Assembly: GCA_947259295.1 (NCBI GenBank)
Contig: CAMYMG010000079.1
Coordinates: 1-64,000, forward strand
Direction: 5' to 3'
From: an uncultured Rhizobiaceae bacterium
GTDB taxonomy: Bacteria > Pseudomonadota > Alphaproteobacteria > Rhizobiales > Rhizobiaceae
DNA length: 64,000 bases
Below, piece by piece: positions 18,323 through 28,842 of the stretch (its first letter is position 1; every line of letters starts with the position of its first letter). Position numbers and translations under genes: made by a program. Under the pieces are notes generated by a model that had not been told where the DNA came from, searched no databases, and saw nothing but the letters and a program-made list of their open reading frames with translations.

Positions 18323-19836
18323 TTTCTCTTTCCCAGGGACGGCTACAGGATCGCCGGCCGATATCGATCATCGACATCGGCTCGAACTCGATACGACTCG
18401 TCGTCTATGAAGGCGTCGTCCGCTCTCCGACGGTACTGTTCAACGAGAAGATGCTGGCAGGCCTTGGAAGGGGCCTTGTCACGACCGGCAGGCTCGACGA
18501 GGCGGGCGTCGCCCGCTCCATGGACGAGTTCAAGCGCTTCCGTGCGCTGTCGGAACAGGCCGGCGCCGAAAGCTTCTATGTCATCGCCACCGCCGCAGCG
18601 CGCGAGGCCGAAAATGGCCCCGACTTCATCCGCCGAGCGGAGGAAATCCTCGGTACCCAGATCCGCGTCCTGACCGGCCGCGAAGAAGCCTACTATTCGG
18701 CGCTCGGCGTCATCTCCGGGTTCCACCCGGCGGACGGCATTGCCGGCGACCTCGGCGGCGGCAGCCTGGAACTTGTGGATGTCGCCGGCGAAACCATCGG
18801 CGACGGCATCACGCTTCCGCTGGGCGGCCTGCGCCTGCAGGACATGTCGAAGAGTTCGCCGGCGGCTGCCGCCAAGATCGCGCGCGTCGAACTTGCGCGC
18901 GCCAAGCTGCTGAAGGGCGGCGAGGGGCGCGTCTTCTATGCCGTCGGCGGTACCTGGCGAAACCTGGCGCGGCTTCACATGAACGCCACCGGCTACCCGC
19001 TGAACGTCATGCATCACTACGAGCTTGGCATCGACGGATCGCTGCCCTTCCTGCGGCAGGTGGCACGCGGCGACATCGAGAACATGAAGGGTATCGAGGG
19101 CGTGTCCAAGGCGCGTCGCGCATTGCTGCCCTACGGTGCCGCCGTCCTGCTGGAGATCATCGCGGCGATGCAGCCCTCAAAGATCGTCGTGTCGGCGCTT
19201 GGCGTGCGCGAGGGTTTTCTGTTCTCGCTGTTGCCGCAGGAAAGCCAGCGCGCGGATCCCCTGACCTCGGCTGCGGGCGAACTGGCGCTGCTTCGCGCCC
19301 GCTCGGTAACGCACGCACAGGAATTGGTCGAATGGACGGCCCAGTCGCTCGCCGCGTTCGACATCGCCGAGACCGAAGAGGAGAAACGCTACCGTCACGC
19401 AGCCTGCCTGCTTGCCGACATCGGCTGGCGCGCCCATCCCGAATATCGTGGCACCCAGTCGCTCAACATCATCGCGCACGCCTCGTTCATCGGCGTCGAT
19501 CATCCCGGCCGGCTGTTCCTGGCGCTGGTCAATGCATTCCGCAATGACGGCGTCTTCAATGACGGGATAGCGCCTGAACTGAAGGCGCTCGCAACGCCGC
19601 GCTACCTCGAGCGGGCACGCCTGCTCGGCGCCTTGATGCGGGTCGTCTACCTGCTCACGGCCTCGATGCCCGGCGTCATGCCGAAACTGAAATGGGAAAA
19701 GCGCGACAATGGCGTGCTGGCCCTGGTGATCCCGGCCTCCCGTGCCGCACTGAAGGGCGAACGCCCGGAGGGCCGCATGGCGCAGCTCGCCAAGGTGTCG
19801 GGCCGCAAGCTGGAGCTGGTCGTCTCGGGCAGCTAA
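18319..19836 (+). CDS. ppx: Exopolyphosphatase (Ppx/GppA family)
   Basis: Ppx hydrolyses terminal phosphates from polyphosphate; some family members also cleave pppGpp. The 505-residue protein has the ASKHA-fold phosphate-1 loop [15 protein letters not shown], the catalytic-Glu region ([11 protein letters not shown]), the phosphate-2 loop [11 protein letters not shown] and the adenosine-like motif [12 protein letters not shown]-terminal alpha-helical HD-like region follows ([16 protein letters not shown]). The ATG is taken from the ATGA overlap with ppk; the frame extends further upstream only as a shadow of ppk. A bidirectional terminator follows 5 bp after its stop. Confidence 0.95.
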   Translation: MISLSQGRLQDRRPISIIDIGSNSIRLVVYEGVVRSPTVLFNEKMLAGLGRGLVTTGRLDEAGVARSMDEFKRFRALSEQAGAESFYVIATAAAREAENGPDFIRRAEEILGTQIRVLTGREEAYYSALGVISGFHPADGIAGDLGGGSLELVDVAGETIGDGITLPLGGLRLQDMSKSSPAAAAKIARVELARAKLLKGGEGRVFYAVGGTWRNLARLHMNATGYPLNVMHHYELGIDGSLPFLRQVARGDIENMKGIEGVSKARRALLPYGAAVLLEIIAAMQPSKIVVSALGVREGFLFSLLPQESQRADPLTSAAGELALLRARSVTHAQELVEWTAQSLAAFDIAETEEEKRYRHAACLLADIGWRAHPEYRGTQSLNIIAHASFIGVDHPGRLFLALVNAFRNDGVFNDGIAPELKALATPRYLERARLLGALMRVVYLLTASMPGVMPKLKWEKRDNGVLALVIPASRAALKGERPEGRMAQLAKVSGRKLELVVSGS

Positions 19837-19840
19837 CAAA

Positions 19841-19871
19841 AAAATGCCCCGGCTCGCGCCAGGGCATTTTT
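19841..19871. terminator. Bidirectional terminator between ppx and doxX
   Basis: AAAATGCCC (19841-19849) pairs with GGGCATTTT (19862-19870). The run of A before and T after serves as T-tract on both strands, fitting the two convergent genes. Confidence 0.88.
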
Positions 19872-19891
19872 CAACGGTCGAGATCGGACGA

Positions 19892-20311
19892 TTAGCTGCG
19901 GCGGGCGTCGATCGAATAGGCGCCGGCGCCGAAGGCGGCAAGAACGAGCAGGCCGCCGGTTATCGCCAGGTTCTTCATGAAGAACAGCTGCTGCACCTGA
20001 TCGGCGAGATCGGTATGGGCAACAAGCGTCGCAGCGATGGTGAATGCCGCAATCGCCAGCGCGGCGATGCGCGTCTGGAACCCGGCCAGGATGGCGAGAC
20101 CGCCGACGAGCTCCAGCGTTCCGACGAGGACAGTGAGGACGGTCGGCGCCGGCAGGCCGATGGACTCGAACCAGCCGGCAGTGCCGGCGATTGCAGTCAG
20201 CTTGCCGTAGCCGGCAAGAATGAACATGGCCGAGAGAAAAATACGGCCGACGAGGATCGCGGCATTGGCAGCCGCGGGAGAGGACGTGGTCGCTGTGGTG
20301 CTGATGGACAT
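19892..20311 (-). CDS. DoxX family membrane protein
   Basis: A 139-residue inner-membrane protein with four predicted helices and DoxX features: AILVGRIFLSAMFILAGYGK near the start, WFESIGLPAP, then GTLELVGGLAILAGF and FMKNLAITGGLLVLAAFG. DoxX proteins are implicated in redox or thiol stress and quinol oxidation in some organisms, but the role here is open. ATG 20311 (MSISTTATTS) is preceded by AGGAG at a good distance; the frame is open 12 codons further. It is convergent with ppx and downstream of fumC, with a gap of about 100 bp. Confidence 0.85.
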   Translation of the reverse strand: MSISTTATTSSPAAANAAILVGRIFLSAMFILAGYGKLTAIAGTAGWFESIGLPAPTVLTVLVGTLELVGGLAILAGFQTRIAALAIAAFTIAATLVAHTDLADQVQQLFFMKNLAITGGLLVLAAFGAGAYSIDARRS

Positions 20312-20410
20312 TTCCGTAGGCTCCTGAGGTTTGATCGGTAGCGTCAAGATAGGCGAAAGCGTCCGTTCACTAAAGCTGGCATGTCAGCGACACATCGTTC
20401 ACTTTTTAGC

Positions 20411-21814
20411 TTACCCAGGGTGCGTCATGTCCTCCGGGCGAACCAGCCGGTCGTAGTCTTCCGCCGTGACGAGCCCGGTTGCCAGCGCTTCCTCGCGCAA
20501 CGTCGTGCCGTTGCGGTGCGCAGTCTTGGCAATCTTGGCCGCATTGTCGTAGCCGATCGTCGGTGCGAGCGCCGTGACGAGCATGAGCGACCGGTCGAGG
20601 GCTGCCTTGATGTTCTCCTCGCGGGCCTCGATGCCGACGACACAATTGTCGGTGAAGGATATGGCTGCGTCGGACATGAGTTGGACGGATTGCAGGAAGT
20701 TGTAGGCCATCAGCGGGTTGTAGACATTGAGTTCGAAATGCCCCTGGCTGCCGGCGAAGGTGAGCGCGGCATTGTTGCCGAACACCTGGACGCAGACCTG
20801 CGTCAGGGCCTCGGACTGGGTCGGGTTGACTTTGCCCGGCATGATCGAGGACCCCGGCTCGTTTTCCGGCAGCGACAGTTCGCCCAGGCCCGAGCGCGGG
20901 CCGGAGCCGAGGAAGCGAATGTCGTTGGCGATCTTGAACAGCGCCGCCGCGGCCGCGTTGATCGCGCCATGCGAAAACACCATCGAGTCATGCGCGGCCA
21001 GCGCCTCGAACTTGTTCGGCGCCGTGACGAAGGGCAGGCCGGTGATCGCCACGATCTTCTCGGCGACCTTTTCGGCAAAGCCGACGGGCGCGTTGAGGCC
21101 GGTGCCGACCGCCGTACCGCCCTGTGCCAGTTCCATCAGGCCAGGCAGGGTAAGTTCGATGCGCTTGATCGACGATGCGACCTGCGCGGCATAGCCCGAG
21201 AATTCCTGGCCAAGCGTCAAGGGCGTCGCATCCTGGGTGTGGGTGCGGCCGATCTTGACGATGTGGTCGAAGGCCTTGGCCTTGGCGTCTAGCGCCGCGT
21301 GCAGGTGCTTCAGCGCAGGCAGCAGGTCATGCTGGATGCGTTCCGCACAGGCCACGTGCATGGCCGTCGGATAGGTATCGTTCGACGACTGGCTCATGTT
21401 AACGTGATCGTTGGGGTGGACCGGCTTCTTGGAGCCCAGAACACCGCCCAGCGTCTCGATCGCGCGGTTGGAGATGACCTCGTTGGCATTCATGTTGGAC
21501 TGCGTGCCGGAGCCGGTCTGCCAGACGACCAGCGGAAAATGCTCGTCGAGCTTTCCGTCGATGACCTCCTGGGCTGCCGCCACGATGGCGTCCCCGATCG
21601 CCGGATCCAGCCGACCGAGTTCCATGTTGGCCTCGGCGGCGGCACGCTTGACGATGCCGAGCGCGCGCACGATGGAGAGCGGCTGCTTTTCCCAGCCGAT
21701 CTTGAAGTTGCCGAGCGAGCGCTGCGCCTGGGCACCCCAGTAGCGATCGGACGCTACGTTTATGCCGCCGAACGTGTCCGTCTCGGTCCTGAACTCATGC
21801 TGGTTGTCGGTCAC
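20411..21814 (-). CDS. fumC: Class II fumarate hydratase
   Basis: This oxygen-stable, iron-free fumarase converts fumarate to L-malate in the TCA cycle. The 467-residue protein has the usual landmarks: [26 protein letters not shown], the active-site region [12 protein letters not shown], and the superfamily signature [11 protein letters not shown]. No ATG lies near the N terminus. I chose GTG 21814 ([17 protein letters not shown]) because GCGGAG sits 8 bases upstream and the RTETDTFG segment begins the family match; a TTG at 21865 is the other option. It is monocistronic. Confidence 0.95.
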   Translation of the reverse strand: MTDNQHEFRTETDTFGGINVASDRYWGAQAQRSLGNFKIGWEKQPLSIVRALGIVKRAAAEANMELGRLDPAIGDAIVAAAQEVIDGKLDEHFPLVVWQTGSGTQSNMNANEVISNRAIETLGGVLGSKKPVHPNDHVNMSQSSNDTYPTAMHVACAERIQHDLLPALKHLHAALDAKAKAFDHIVKIGRTHTQDATPLTLGQEFSGYAAQVASSIKRIELTLPGLMELAQGGTAVGTGLNAPVGFAEKVAEKIVAITGLPFVTAPNKFEALAAHDSMVFSHGAINAAAAALFKIANDIRFLGSGPRSGLGELSLPENEPGSSIMPGKVNPTQSEALTQVCVQVFGNNAALTFAGSQGHFELNVYNPLMAYNFLQSVQLMSDAAISFTDNCVVGIEAREENIKAALDRSLMLVTALAPTIGYDNAAKIAKTAHRNGTTLREEALATGLVTAEDYDRLVRPEDMTHPG

Positions 21815-21977
21815 AGACAGTCTCCGCTTGGTGCAATGTCGGCATTGGCCTATCGCGTTGCACAACGCGCATCAAGGGCGAGACTCGCGATGTCGGCGGG
21901 CAAATCGGTTGAATGCGGCCGTTCGGCGCCGCCGGTCATCGTGCAGCCACCAGATGCTTGGGCAGATTGGTCCGGCC

Positions 21978-22004
21978 AAAAAAAAGGCGGCCCGAAAGCC
22001 GCCT
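21978..22004 (-). terminator. Terminator of the CsbD gene
   Basis: On the minus strand AGGCGGC and GCCGCCT pair around a short loop (21985-22004) and are followed by eight T residues (21978-21985). It lies 31 bp after the CsbD stop. Confidence 0.85.
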
Positions 22005-22034
22005 CCTGCAAGTCAGTGATTGTCGGGACTACTG

Positions 22035-22208
22035 CTAACCCTTGATCTTTTCCTTGGCATCGCCGTAGGACTTCTGCGCCTTGCCCGCTGCCTTTTCGGC
22101 AGCACCCTTGGCCTGGGTCTTCTTGCTGTCGGTCATCTCGCCGGCAGTTTCCTTGGCGGAGCCCTTTACCTGCTTGGCAGCGCCTTTAACCTGGTCCTTG
22201 TTCACCAT
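22035..22208 (-). CDS. CsbD family stress-response protein
   Basis: A 57-residue, Lys/Ala/Gly-rich hydrophilic protein, MVNKDQVKGAAKQVKGSAKE onwards, with the repeated [AV]KGAA[KE] pattern of CsbD (PF05532). CsbD genes are general-stress-induced in many bacteria and their products are intrinsically flexible; the molecular role is not known. AGGAGATG precedes ATG 22208. It is too short to stand out as its own frame because the frame continues upstream to 22598, but the ribosome site and family start fix it. It diverges from the patatin lipoprotein gene. Confidence 0.9.
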   Translation of the reverse strand: MVNKDQVKGAAKQVKGSAKETAGEMTDSKKTQAKGAAEKAAGKAQKSYGDAKEKIKG

Positions 22209-22410
22209 TTCGCATCTCCTTTGTCGTCGCACACAACAACGGCGGCAGGGTGGGAGGGTTCCATGCCGCCCAGGAAATCCGAACCCACGAACCGGACCGG
22301 GGGCCGTTGAATTGCACGATTGCCCGAAAACTGACCTACGGGGCTTGGCGTCAGGCTCCCGGGCTGCAACGATGTCCCCGGAGGCTAGCGGAACCAGGCG
22401 AGGGGAGAAG

Positions 22411-23856
22411 ATGAAGACGTTGCTGAGGCTTGCCCAGATCACGCCTCTCGCCATTGCACTGGCGGGCTGCGTCGGGATGGATGTCGGCCCGATCAACGAA
22501 CTGACCAGGGAGGCGGGCGCTCCATCCCCCGAGTTCATTCCGGTTCCCGGCGATGACGGCTCTACCGTGGTCGGCCTGGCATTCTCCGGCGGAGGCACGA
22601 GGGCCGCTGCCTTTGCCTATGGCGTGTTGCGTGAACTCGACGACACGGTGATCGACGAAATGCCGCGCCGGCGAACGCTCGTCGACGATATCCGCATGGT
22701 TTCGGGAGCCTCCGGCGGGGCCGTAACGGCCGCCTATTTCGGCTACCGGGGCAGGGACGGCTATCGCGATCTGCGCGAGCGCTTCCTGACCCAGGATGCG
22801 GAAGCCTTCATGAAGACCTCGGTTTCGCCGGTGAGCCTCATCCGCGCCTACTATGGAGGCGTCAACGACCGTTCTTCATTTGCCAGATGGCTGGACCAGA
22901 AACTTTTCGACGGCGCGACATTCGCCAGCCTGAAGTGGGAGAACGCACCCATCGTCTGGATCAACGCCTCCGACATCAACAACGCCACGCCCTTCCTGTT
23001 CACCTACGATACGTTTGCGGCGCTGTGCAGCAATCTGGACGGCGTTCGGCTGGCCGATGCGGTCGCCGCATCCGCCGCGGTGCCGGTGGTGTTCACACCC
23101 ATGGTGGTGCAGGCAACACCGCCGGACTGTGGCTATACCCGCCCCGAATGGCTTGTGCGTGCGCTGGCCGACCCGAATGCATCGATCCGGCTTCGGGCCT
23201 ATGCCGGCGCGTTGAATTCCTATCAGAACGCCACGCCGCCGGCCTATGTGAAGCTGCTGGACGGCGGGCTGACAGACAATATCGGGGTTACGGGGTTCAC
23301 CCTGTCGCGGGCGGCCGCCCAGACGCCGTTCGGACCGCTCGCTCCCGACGAGGCGGTGAAGCTCAGCACGCTCATGTTCCTCGTGGTGGACGCCGGCCGG
23401 GACAACAATGTCACCTGGGACAAGTCGCTCTACGGCCCGACCCTTCCGACGCTGATCGGCGCGATTTCCAACACCGGGATTTCCGCCTCGGTCCGCGACG
23501 AATTTGACGCCTTGCGGCTGGCCGTTACCAATTGGCGCAGCGAACTGGTGGCCTATCGCTGCCGTTTGCCGATAGCGACTGTGCGGCAGATCCTCGGCTC
23601 CAGTGCCGGCTGGAACTGCCGCGACGTCGAACTGATCGTCCAGCGCCTTTCCTTCGAGGATCTGGACCCGGAGCAGCGTGCAAGGGTGAACAACGTCGCC
23701 ACGAGGCTGAAATTGCCGGTGGCCGACGTCGACGCGACCATTGCCGCGGGACGCCACGTCGTGCGCGGCAATCCCGACTTCCAGGCCGCTGTCGCCCGCA
23801 TACGGGGCCGCGCCGGTGTCGGATCGGCGCCGCGGCTCGTATCCGCCGCGGACTGA
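22411..23856 (+). CDS. Patatin-like phospholipase lipoprotein
   Basis: The 481-residue protein starts with a lipoprotein signal whose lipobox is LAGC (Cys20). A patatin domain follows: oxyanion loop GGGTR (60-64), nucleophile elbow GASGG with Ser101, and catalytic Asp284 in LDGGLTDN. So it is an acyl hydrolase displayed on a membrane face of the periplasm. Beyond the dyad about 190 residues continue with four Cys. GXSXG is present as G-A-S-G-G, as in the RssA-type lipoprotein patatins. ATG 22411 follows AGGGGAGAAG. It is monocistronic. The natural lipid substrate is unknown. Confidence 0.88.
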   Translation: MKTLLRLAQITPLAIALAGCVGMDVGPINELTREAGAPSPEFIPVPGDDGSTVVGLAFSGGGTRAAAFAYGVLRELDDTVIDEMPRRRTLVDDIRMVSGASGGAVTAAYFGYRGRDGYRDLRERFLTQDAEAFMKTSVSPVSLIRAYYGGVNDRSSFARWLDQKLFDGATFASLKWENAPIVWINASDINNATPFLFTYDTFAALCSNLDGVRLADAVAASAAVPVVFTPMVVQATPPDCGYTRPEWLVRALADPNASIRLRAYAGALNSYQNATPPAYVKLLDGGLTDNIGVTGFTLSRAAAQTPFGPLAPDEAVKLSTLMFLVVDAGRDNNVTWDKSLYGPTLPTLIGAISNTGISASVRDEFDALRLAVTNWRSELVAYRCRLPIATVRQILGSSAGWNCRDVELIVQRLSFEDLDPEQRARVNNVATRLKLPVADVDATIAAGRHVVRGNPDFQAAVARIRGRAGVGSAPRLVSAAD

Positions 23857-23878
23857 CCGGGCGCCCGCCGTCAGCCGT

Positions 23879-24655
23879 TCACAGCAGGCCGGTCTGTTGA
23901 GCCGTCTGCCAACCGGCAAGCAGCATGATCAGGATGCCGACGAGCCTCAGCAAAACTGTCTCGCTCATCGTCTTGACGAAATAGCCGGCAAGCGGCGCAG
24001 CCACGAGTCCACCAGCGATCAGGCCCGCAACGGCCGCGAGGTTCCGAAGCAGGTCCCCGGCTTCGGCCCAATGCCCGGTCAGCAGCGAAATGAGGAAGGT
24101 GAGTGAAACCGCCAGCGTGACAAGGAACTCGCTGGCATTGACCGTGCCGATCACATAGCGCGGTGCCGCGCCCGCACCGAGCAGGCCGGTGGTGACGATC
24201 GGTCCCCAGCCGCCGCCGCCGACAGCATCCATGAAGCCGCCGGCCGCTCCGAGCGGCGCGACGATGACGCCATGCACGGGTTTGCTCGGGATCCGCCGGA
24301 ACGACCGCGCCAGGAGCCACATGCCGATGAGGGCGAGATAGGTGGTGACGAAGGGCTTCATGACCGACCCGTCGACGGAAGTGAGGATGTAGGCGCCGAG
24401 ACAGCCGCCCGCTATGCCGAAGGGCGCAAGCCGCCGGAACAAGCCCCAGTCGATGTTGCGGTGGTAGAGATGCGCCGAGCCGGACGCCGCCGTGGTAAAG
24501 AGTTCGGCGGCATGGACGGCCGCCGAGGCATTGGCGGGCGGGACGCCGAAGGCAAGCAGCGTGGTCGACGAGATGACGCCGTAGGCCATGCCGAGTGCGC
24601 CATCGACGGCCTGGGCGAGAAATCCCACGATCGCGAACAGAATGAACTCTTCCAT
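23879..24655 (-). CDS. TauE/SafE (TSUP) family sulfite-exporter-like permease
   Basis: The 258-residue inner-membrane protein has about eight helices in two homologous halves, each beginning with a small-residue-rich motif: FLAQAVDGALGMAYGV in the first and GAAGGFMDAVGGGGWGPIV in the second. This is the TSUP/TauE layout (PF01925). Members move sulfite, sulfoacetate or other small organosulfur anions; substrate is not predictable here. It is convergent with the patatin gene and stands alone, so no pathway context helps. Confidence 0.87.
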   Translation of the reverse strand: MEEFILFAIVGFLAQAVDGALGMAYGVISSTTLLAFGVPPANASAAVHAAELFTTAASGSAHLYHRNIDWGLFRRLAPFGIAGGCLGAYILTSVDGSVMKPFVTTYLALIGMWLLARSFRRIPSKPVHGVIVAPLGAAGGFMDAVGGGGWGPIVTTGLLGAGAAPRYVIGTVNASEFLVTLAVSLTFLISLLTGHWAEAGDLLRNLAAVAGLIAGGLVAAPLAGYFVKTMSETVLLRLVGILIMLLAGWQTAQQTGLL

Positions 24656-24823
24656 GCTTGATCTCCGGTTGTGGGCGAGAAGCTAGGCAGTTGCCTCGAC
24701 GTCGCCAAGCAATGGACGGGCTGTTTCATGCGGCTTTTGAGTATGGAATTCCCAAACGATTTAGCGCGGCGAAAGCGGCGCTCAAGCTGCGATGCCCCGT
24801 GAGATCAGGCGTGGGCGCGATGC

Positions 24824-24852
24824 AAAAAGGGCGACCCGAGGGCCGCCCTTTC
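24824..24852 (-). terminator. Terminator of groESL
   Basis: On the minus strand AAAGGGCGGCC pairs with the GGGTCGCCCTTT side, followed by TTTTTGC. It lies about 26 bp after the groEL stop. Confidence 0.8.
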
Positions 24853-24877
24853 GCAGATTGAAGACTGGTTGGCTGGA

Positions 24878-26554
<1,677 letters not shown>

Positions 26555-26607
26555 TCAGGTCCGAATTTCAGTTGGCGGATTCTGGTGAATCGGCGGTAGC
26601 CGGCTGA

Positions 26608-26904
26608 TCAGCCGATGATGCCCATGATGTCGGATTCCTTCATGATCAGAAGGTCTTCGCCATTGAGCTTGACTTCGGTGCCCGACCACTTGCCGAACAG
26701 GATGCGGTCGCCGGCCTTGACGTCCAGCGGGACCAGCTTGCCGGCCTCGTCGCGGGCGCCCGAACCGACGGCGATGATCTCGCCTTCCTGCGGCTTTTCC
26801 TTGGCGGTGTCGGGGATGATGATGCCGCCAGCGGTCTTTGCTTCGGATTCGACGCGGCGAACGACCACGCGGTCGTGCAGCGGCCGGAATTTCGACTTTG
26901 CCAT
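26608..26904 (-). CDS. groS: Co-chaperonin GroES (10 kDa)
   Basis: GroES caps the GroEL ring. The 98-residue protein has the N-terminal start [12 protein letters not shown], the mobile-loop segment [20 protein letters not shown] that touches GroEL, and the roof motif [16 protein letters not shown]. It is the first gene of the groESL operon, behind a CIRCE element and a heat-shock-like promoter. Confidence 0.98.
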   Translation of the reverse strand: MAKSKFRPLHDRVVVRRVESEAKTAGGIIIPDTAKEKPQEGEIIAVGSGARDEAGKLVPLDVKAGDRILFGKWSGTEVKLNGEDLLIMKESDIMGIIG

Positions 26905-26960
26905 CTATTTAGTCCTCGTGCAGGTGTGTGAGATGTCCTCCGTCCGGCGGCGCCGGACTG

Positions 26961-26987
26961 TTAGCACTCTCGTATGGAGAGTGCTAA
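26961..26987. promoter_or_regulatory. CIRCE element (HrcA operator) of groESL
   Basis: TTAGCACTC, nine bases, GAGTGCTAA: a perfect match to the CIRCE inverted repeat. It lies in the untranslated leader 57 bp before groES. HrcA repressor binding there would hold groESL down at normal temperature. The hrcA gene itself is not in the window. Confidence 0.96.
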
Positions 26988-26997
26988 CGCAGCGCTC

Positions 26998-27026
26998 AAT
27001 TAGTCGCTTGGACTTTTGCTGTCAAG
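26998..27026 (-). promoter_or_regulatory. Candidate groESL promoter (sigma-32/sigma-70-like)
   Basis: On the minus strand CTTGAC (27021-27026), 17 bases, CTAATT (26998-27003). The CTTG -35 with this spacing resembles alphaproteobacterial heat-shock promoters. Transcription would start about 10 bases before the CIRCE element, which fits repression by roadblock. Confidence 0.55.
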
Positions 27027-27142
27027 GAGGATGGCGGCGCTGGAGAGACGATGGCGTTCCGCTCGAATGCAGCCCGACTAACACAGCCCATTCCGCATTG
27101 CAGCAAAAAATTCCGATCCGGCCGTGCCGGCCTATTGATAGA

Positions 27143-27170
27143 TGAGCATGCTTATAATATATGCCGCTCA
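27143..27170. promoter_or_regulatory. Palindromic operator candidate over the marR promoter and start
   Basis: TGAGC (27143-27147) and GCTCA (27166-27170) are inverted around an AT-rich core containing GCAT/ATGC half-sites and a perfect TATAAT (27153-27158). The site overlaps the -10 box and the start codon of the MarR-type regulator, the expected place for autorepression. The -35 region is poor. Confidence 0.5.
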
Positions 27171-27649
27171 TGAATTCCAATGGCATCGACCGACTGGGCT
27201 TCCTGATCCACGATTCCGCCAGGCTCTTGCGCAAGCGGTTCGAGGCCAAGGGCAGCGCTTACGGGCTTTCCGCCGCGCAATGGCGTCTCATGGTGCGGCT
27301 GGTCAAGGAGGAGGGCGTCGCGCAAGCACGGCTGGCCGAACTCCTCGAGATCGAGCCGATAAGCGTGTCGCGGCTGCTCGATCGCATGGAGGAGGGCGGC
27401 TGGATAGAGCGCCGCCAGGATGCCGCCGATCGGCGCGTCCGCATGATCTTCCCGACCGACAAGAGCCGGGATGCCTTTGCCGCGATCAAGAGCGTCGCAG
27501 GCGAAGTTTACGACCAGGCGCTGGCAGGACTGTCTGCCGATGAGAGGGCCATTCTGGTCAAGGCCCTGACAACCATGGTCACGAATTTGTCCGACGGCGA
27601 GCCGCCGTCCGCGTACCAAACGAACGTCCCAAAAGGCAGTGCAGCATGA
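27170..27649 (+). CDS. MarR-family transcriptional regulator of the adjacent efflux operon
   Basis: The 159-residue winged-helix repressor shows the family order: dimer helix (DRLGFLIHDSARLLRKRFEAK), AQWRLMVRL, recognition helix ISVSRLLDRMEEGGWIER, and the wing signature RQDAADRRVRMIFPT (DxRxxR-like). It resembles EmrR/MprA-type regulators that sense hydrophobic drugs. Two ATGs (27161, 27170) are possible. I took 27170 because TATAAT ends only two bases before 27161; neither start has a ribosome site, so the mRNA may be leaderless. Its stop overlaps the emrA-like start (ATGA). Confidence 0.88.
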   Translation: MNSNGIDRLGFLIHDSARLLRKRFEAKGSAYGLSAAQWRLMVRLVKEEGVAQARLAELLEIEPISVSRLLDRMEEGGWIERRQDAADRRVRMIFPTDKSRDAFAAIKSVAGEVYDQALAGLSADERAILVKALTTMVTNLSDGEPPSAYQTNVPKGSAA

Positions 27650-28815
27650 ACGCCGTGGCGAAAGTGAACGACGATTCCACCGAGATTGAACTGGACGGGG
27701 CGAGCACGCCGCCGCTGACCGGCCCGACGCCCGTCGAGCCGCAGCCCGAAGCCGTAGCGCCCCCGAAGAAGCGCCGCTCTCGCCGTTTCCTGCTGATGGT
27801 CGCGCTCCCGCTGGCCCTGCTGGTCGGCGGTGGCTACTTCTGGTGGACGGGCGGCCGCTACGAGGAGACCGAGAACGCCAATCTGCGCCAGGCAAGGGTG
27901 ACGATCTCTTCGGAGGCGGCCGGCCGGATCGTCGAGGTCGACGTCGCCGACAACACGCTGGTGCACAAGGGCGATGTCCTGTTCGTGGTCGACCCCGAGC
28001 CATACCGCATCGCGTTGGCACAGGCGGACGCGTCGCTGGCGGCCGCGAAGATGCAGGTCGAACAGCTCCGTGCCGCCTACAGTCAGGCGGTTGCACAGGA
28101 ACAGGTCGCGGCCGGCGAACTGGACTACGCGCAGGCGCAGTTCCAGCGCAGCACCGATCTGGCGAAGAAGGGCATCAGCGCGACTTCCTCGCTGGACGAG
28201 GCGCGCCGCGATCTGGAAAAGGCGCAGAACGAACGGGCCGTGGCCCGGCAGGGCATGGAGAGCGCGCGCGCCGGACTGTTGGGCAACCCCGACATCGAAA
28301 CCGACCAGCATCCCGCGGTTCTCGCCGCACAGGCGGCGCGCGACAAGGCGGCTTACAATCTGGCGCAGACCACAGTGCGGGCACCGGCGGACGGTATCGT
28401 CTCGCAGGCCTCGTCCTTCAAGATCGGGCAGGTGGTCGCCGCCGGCACGCCATTGTTCAGTCTTGTCGAGACCGGTGACACCTGGGTCGAGGCGAACTTC
28501 AAGGAAACCCAGCTGACCCATCTGCGGCCCGGCCAGTCGGCTGACATCACGCTCGATACCTATCCGGGGCACGTGTTCCACGGCACCGTCGAGAGCATCG
28601 GCGCCGGCACCGGGGCCGAATTCTCGCTGCTGCCGGCGCAGAACGCCACCGGCAACTGGGTAAAGGTCACGCAGCGCATTCCCGTCCGGCTGAAACTCGA
28701 CACGCGTGACGCCGCCGACATCGTCAGCAGCGGCATGAGCGCCAAGGTCACCGTCGACACCGGCTATTCGAGGAGCCTCGGTGGCTTGTTCGGCAAGGCC
28801 GTGGCAGCGCAATAG
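27646..28815 (+). CDS. HlyD/EmrA family membrane-fusion protein
   Basis: Periplasmic adaptor that links an inner-membrane drug pump to an outer-membrane channel. The 389-residue protein has a cytosolic Pro-rich N terminus with a basic stretch KKRRSRR (41-47), one helix (FLLMVALPLALLVGGGYFWW), and the biotinyl-lipoyl halves (SSEAAGRIVEVDVADN; TTVRAPADGIVSQAS) around an alpha-helical hairpin (about 115-225). A beta-barrel follows (VEANFKETQLTHLRPGQ). It is coupled to marR by ATGA overlap and lies 27 bp before the emrB-like gene. No TolC-type outer-membrane channel is in the operon. Confidence 0.92.
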   Translation: MNAVAKVNDDSTEIELDGASTPPLTGPTPVEPQPEAVAPPKKRRSRRFLLMVALPLALLVGGGYFWWTGGRYEETENANLRQARVTISSEAAGRIVEVDVADNTLVHKGDVLFVVDPEPYRIALAQADASLAAAKMQVEQLRAAYSQAVAQEQVAAGELDYAQAQFQRSTDLAKKGISATSSLDEARRDLEKAQNERAVARQGMESARAGLLGNPDIETDQHPAVLAAQAARDKAAYNLAQTTVRAPADGIVSQASSFKIGQVVAAGTPLFSLVETGDTWVEANFKETQLTHLRPGQSADITLDTYPGHVFHGTVESIGAGTGAEFSLLPAQNATGNWVKVTQRIPVRLKLDTRDAADIVSSGMSAKVTVDTGYSRSLGGLFGKAVAAQ

Positions 28816-28842
28816 GCCGATCGAGGCTCCCGAGCAGCGACA

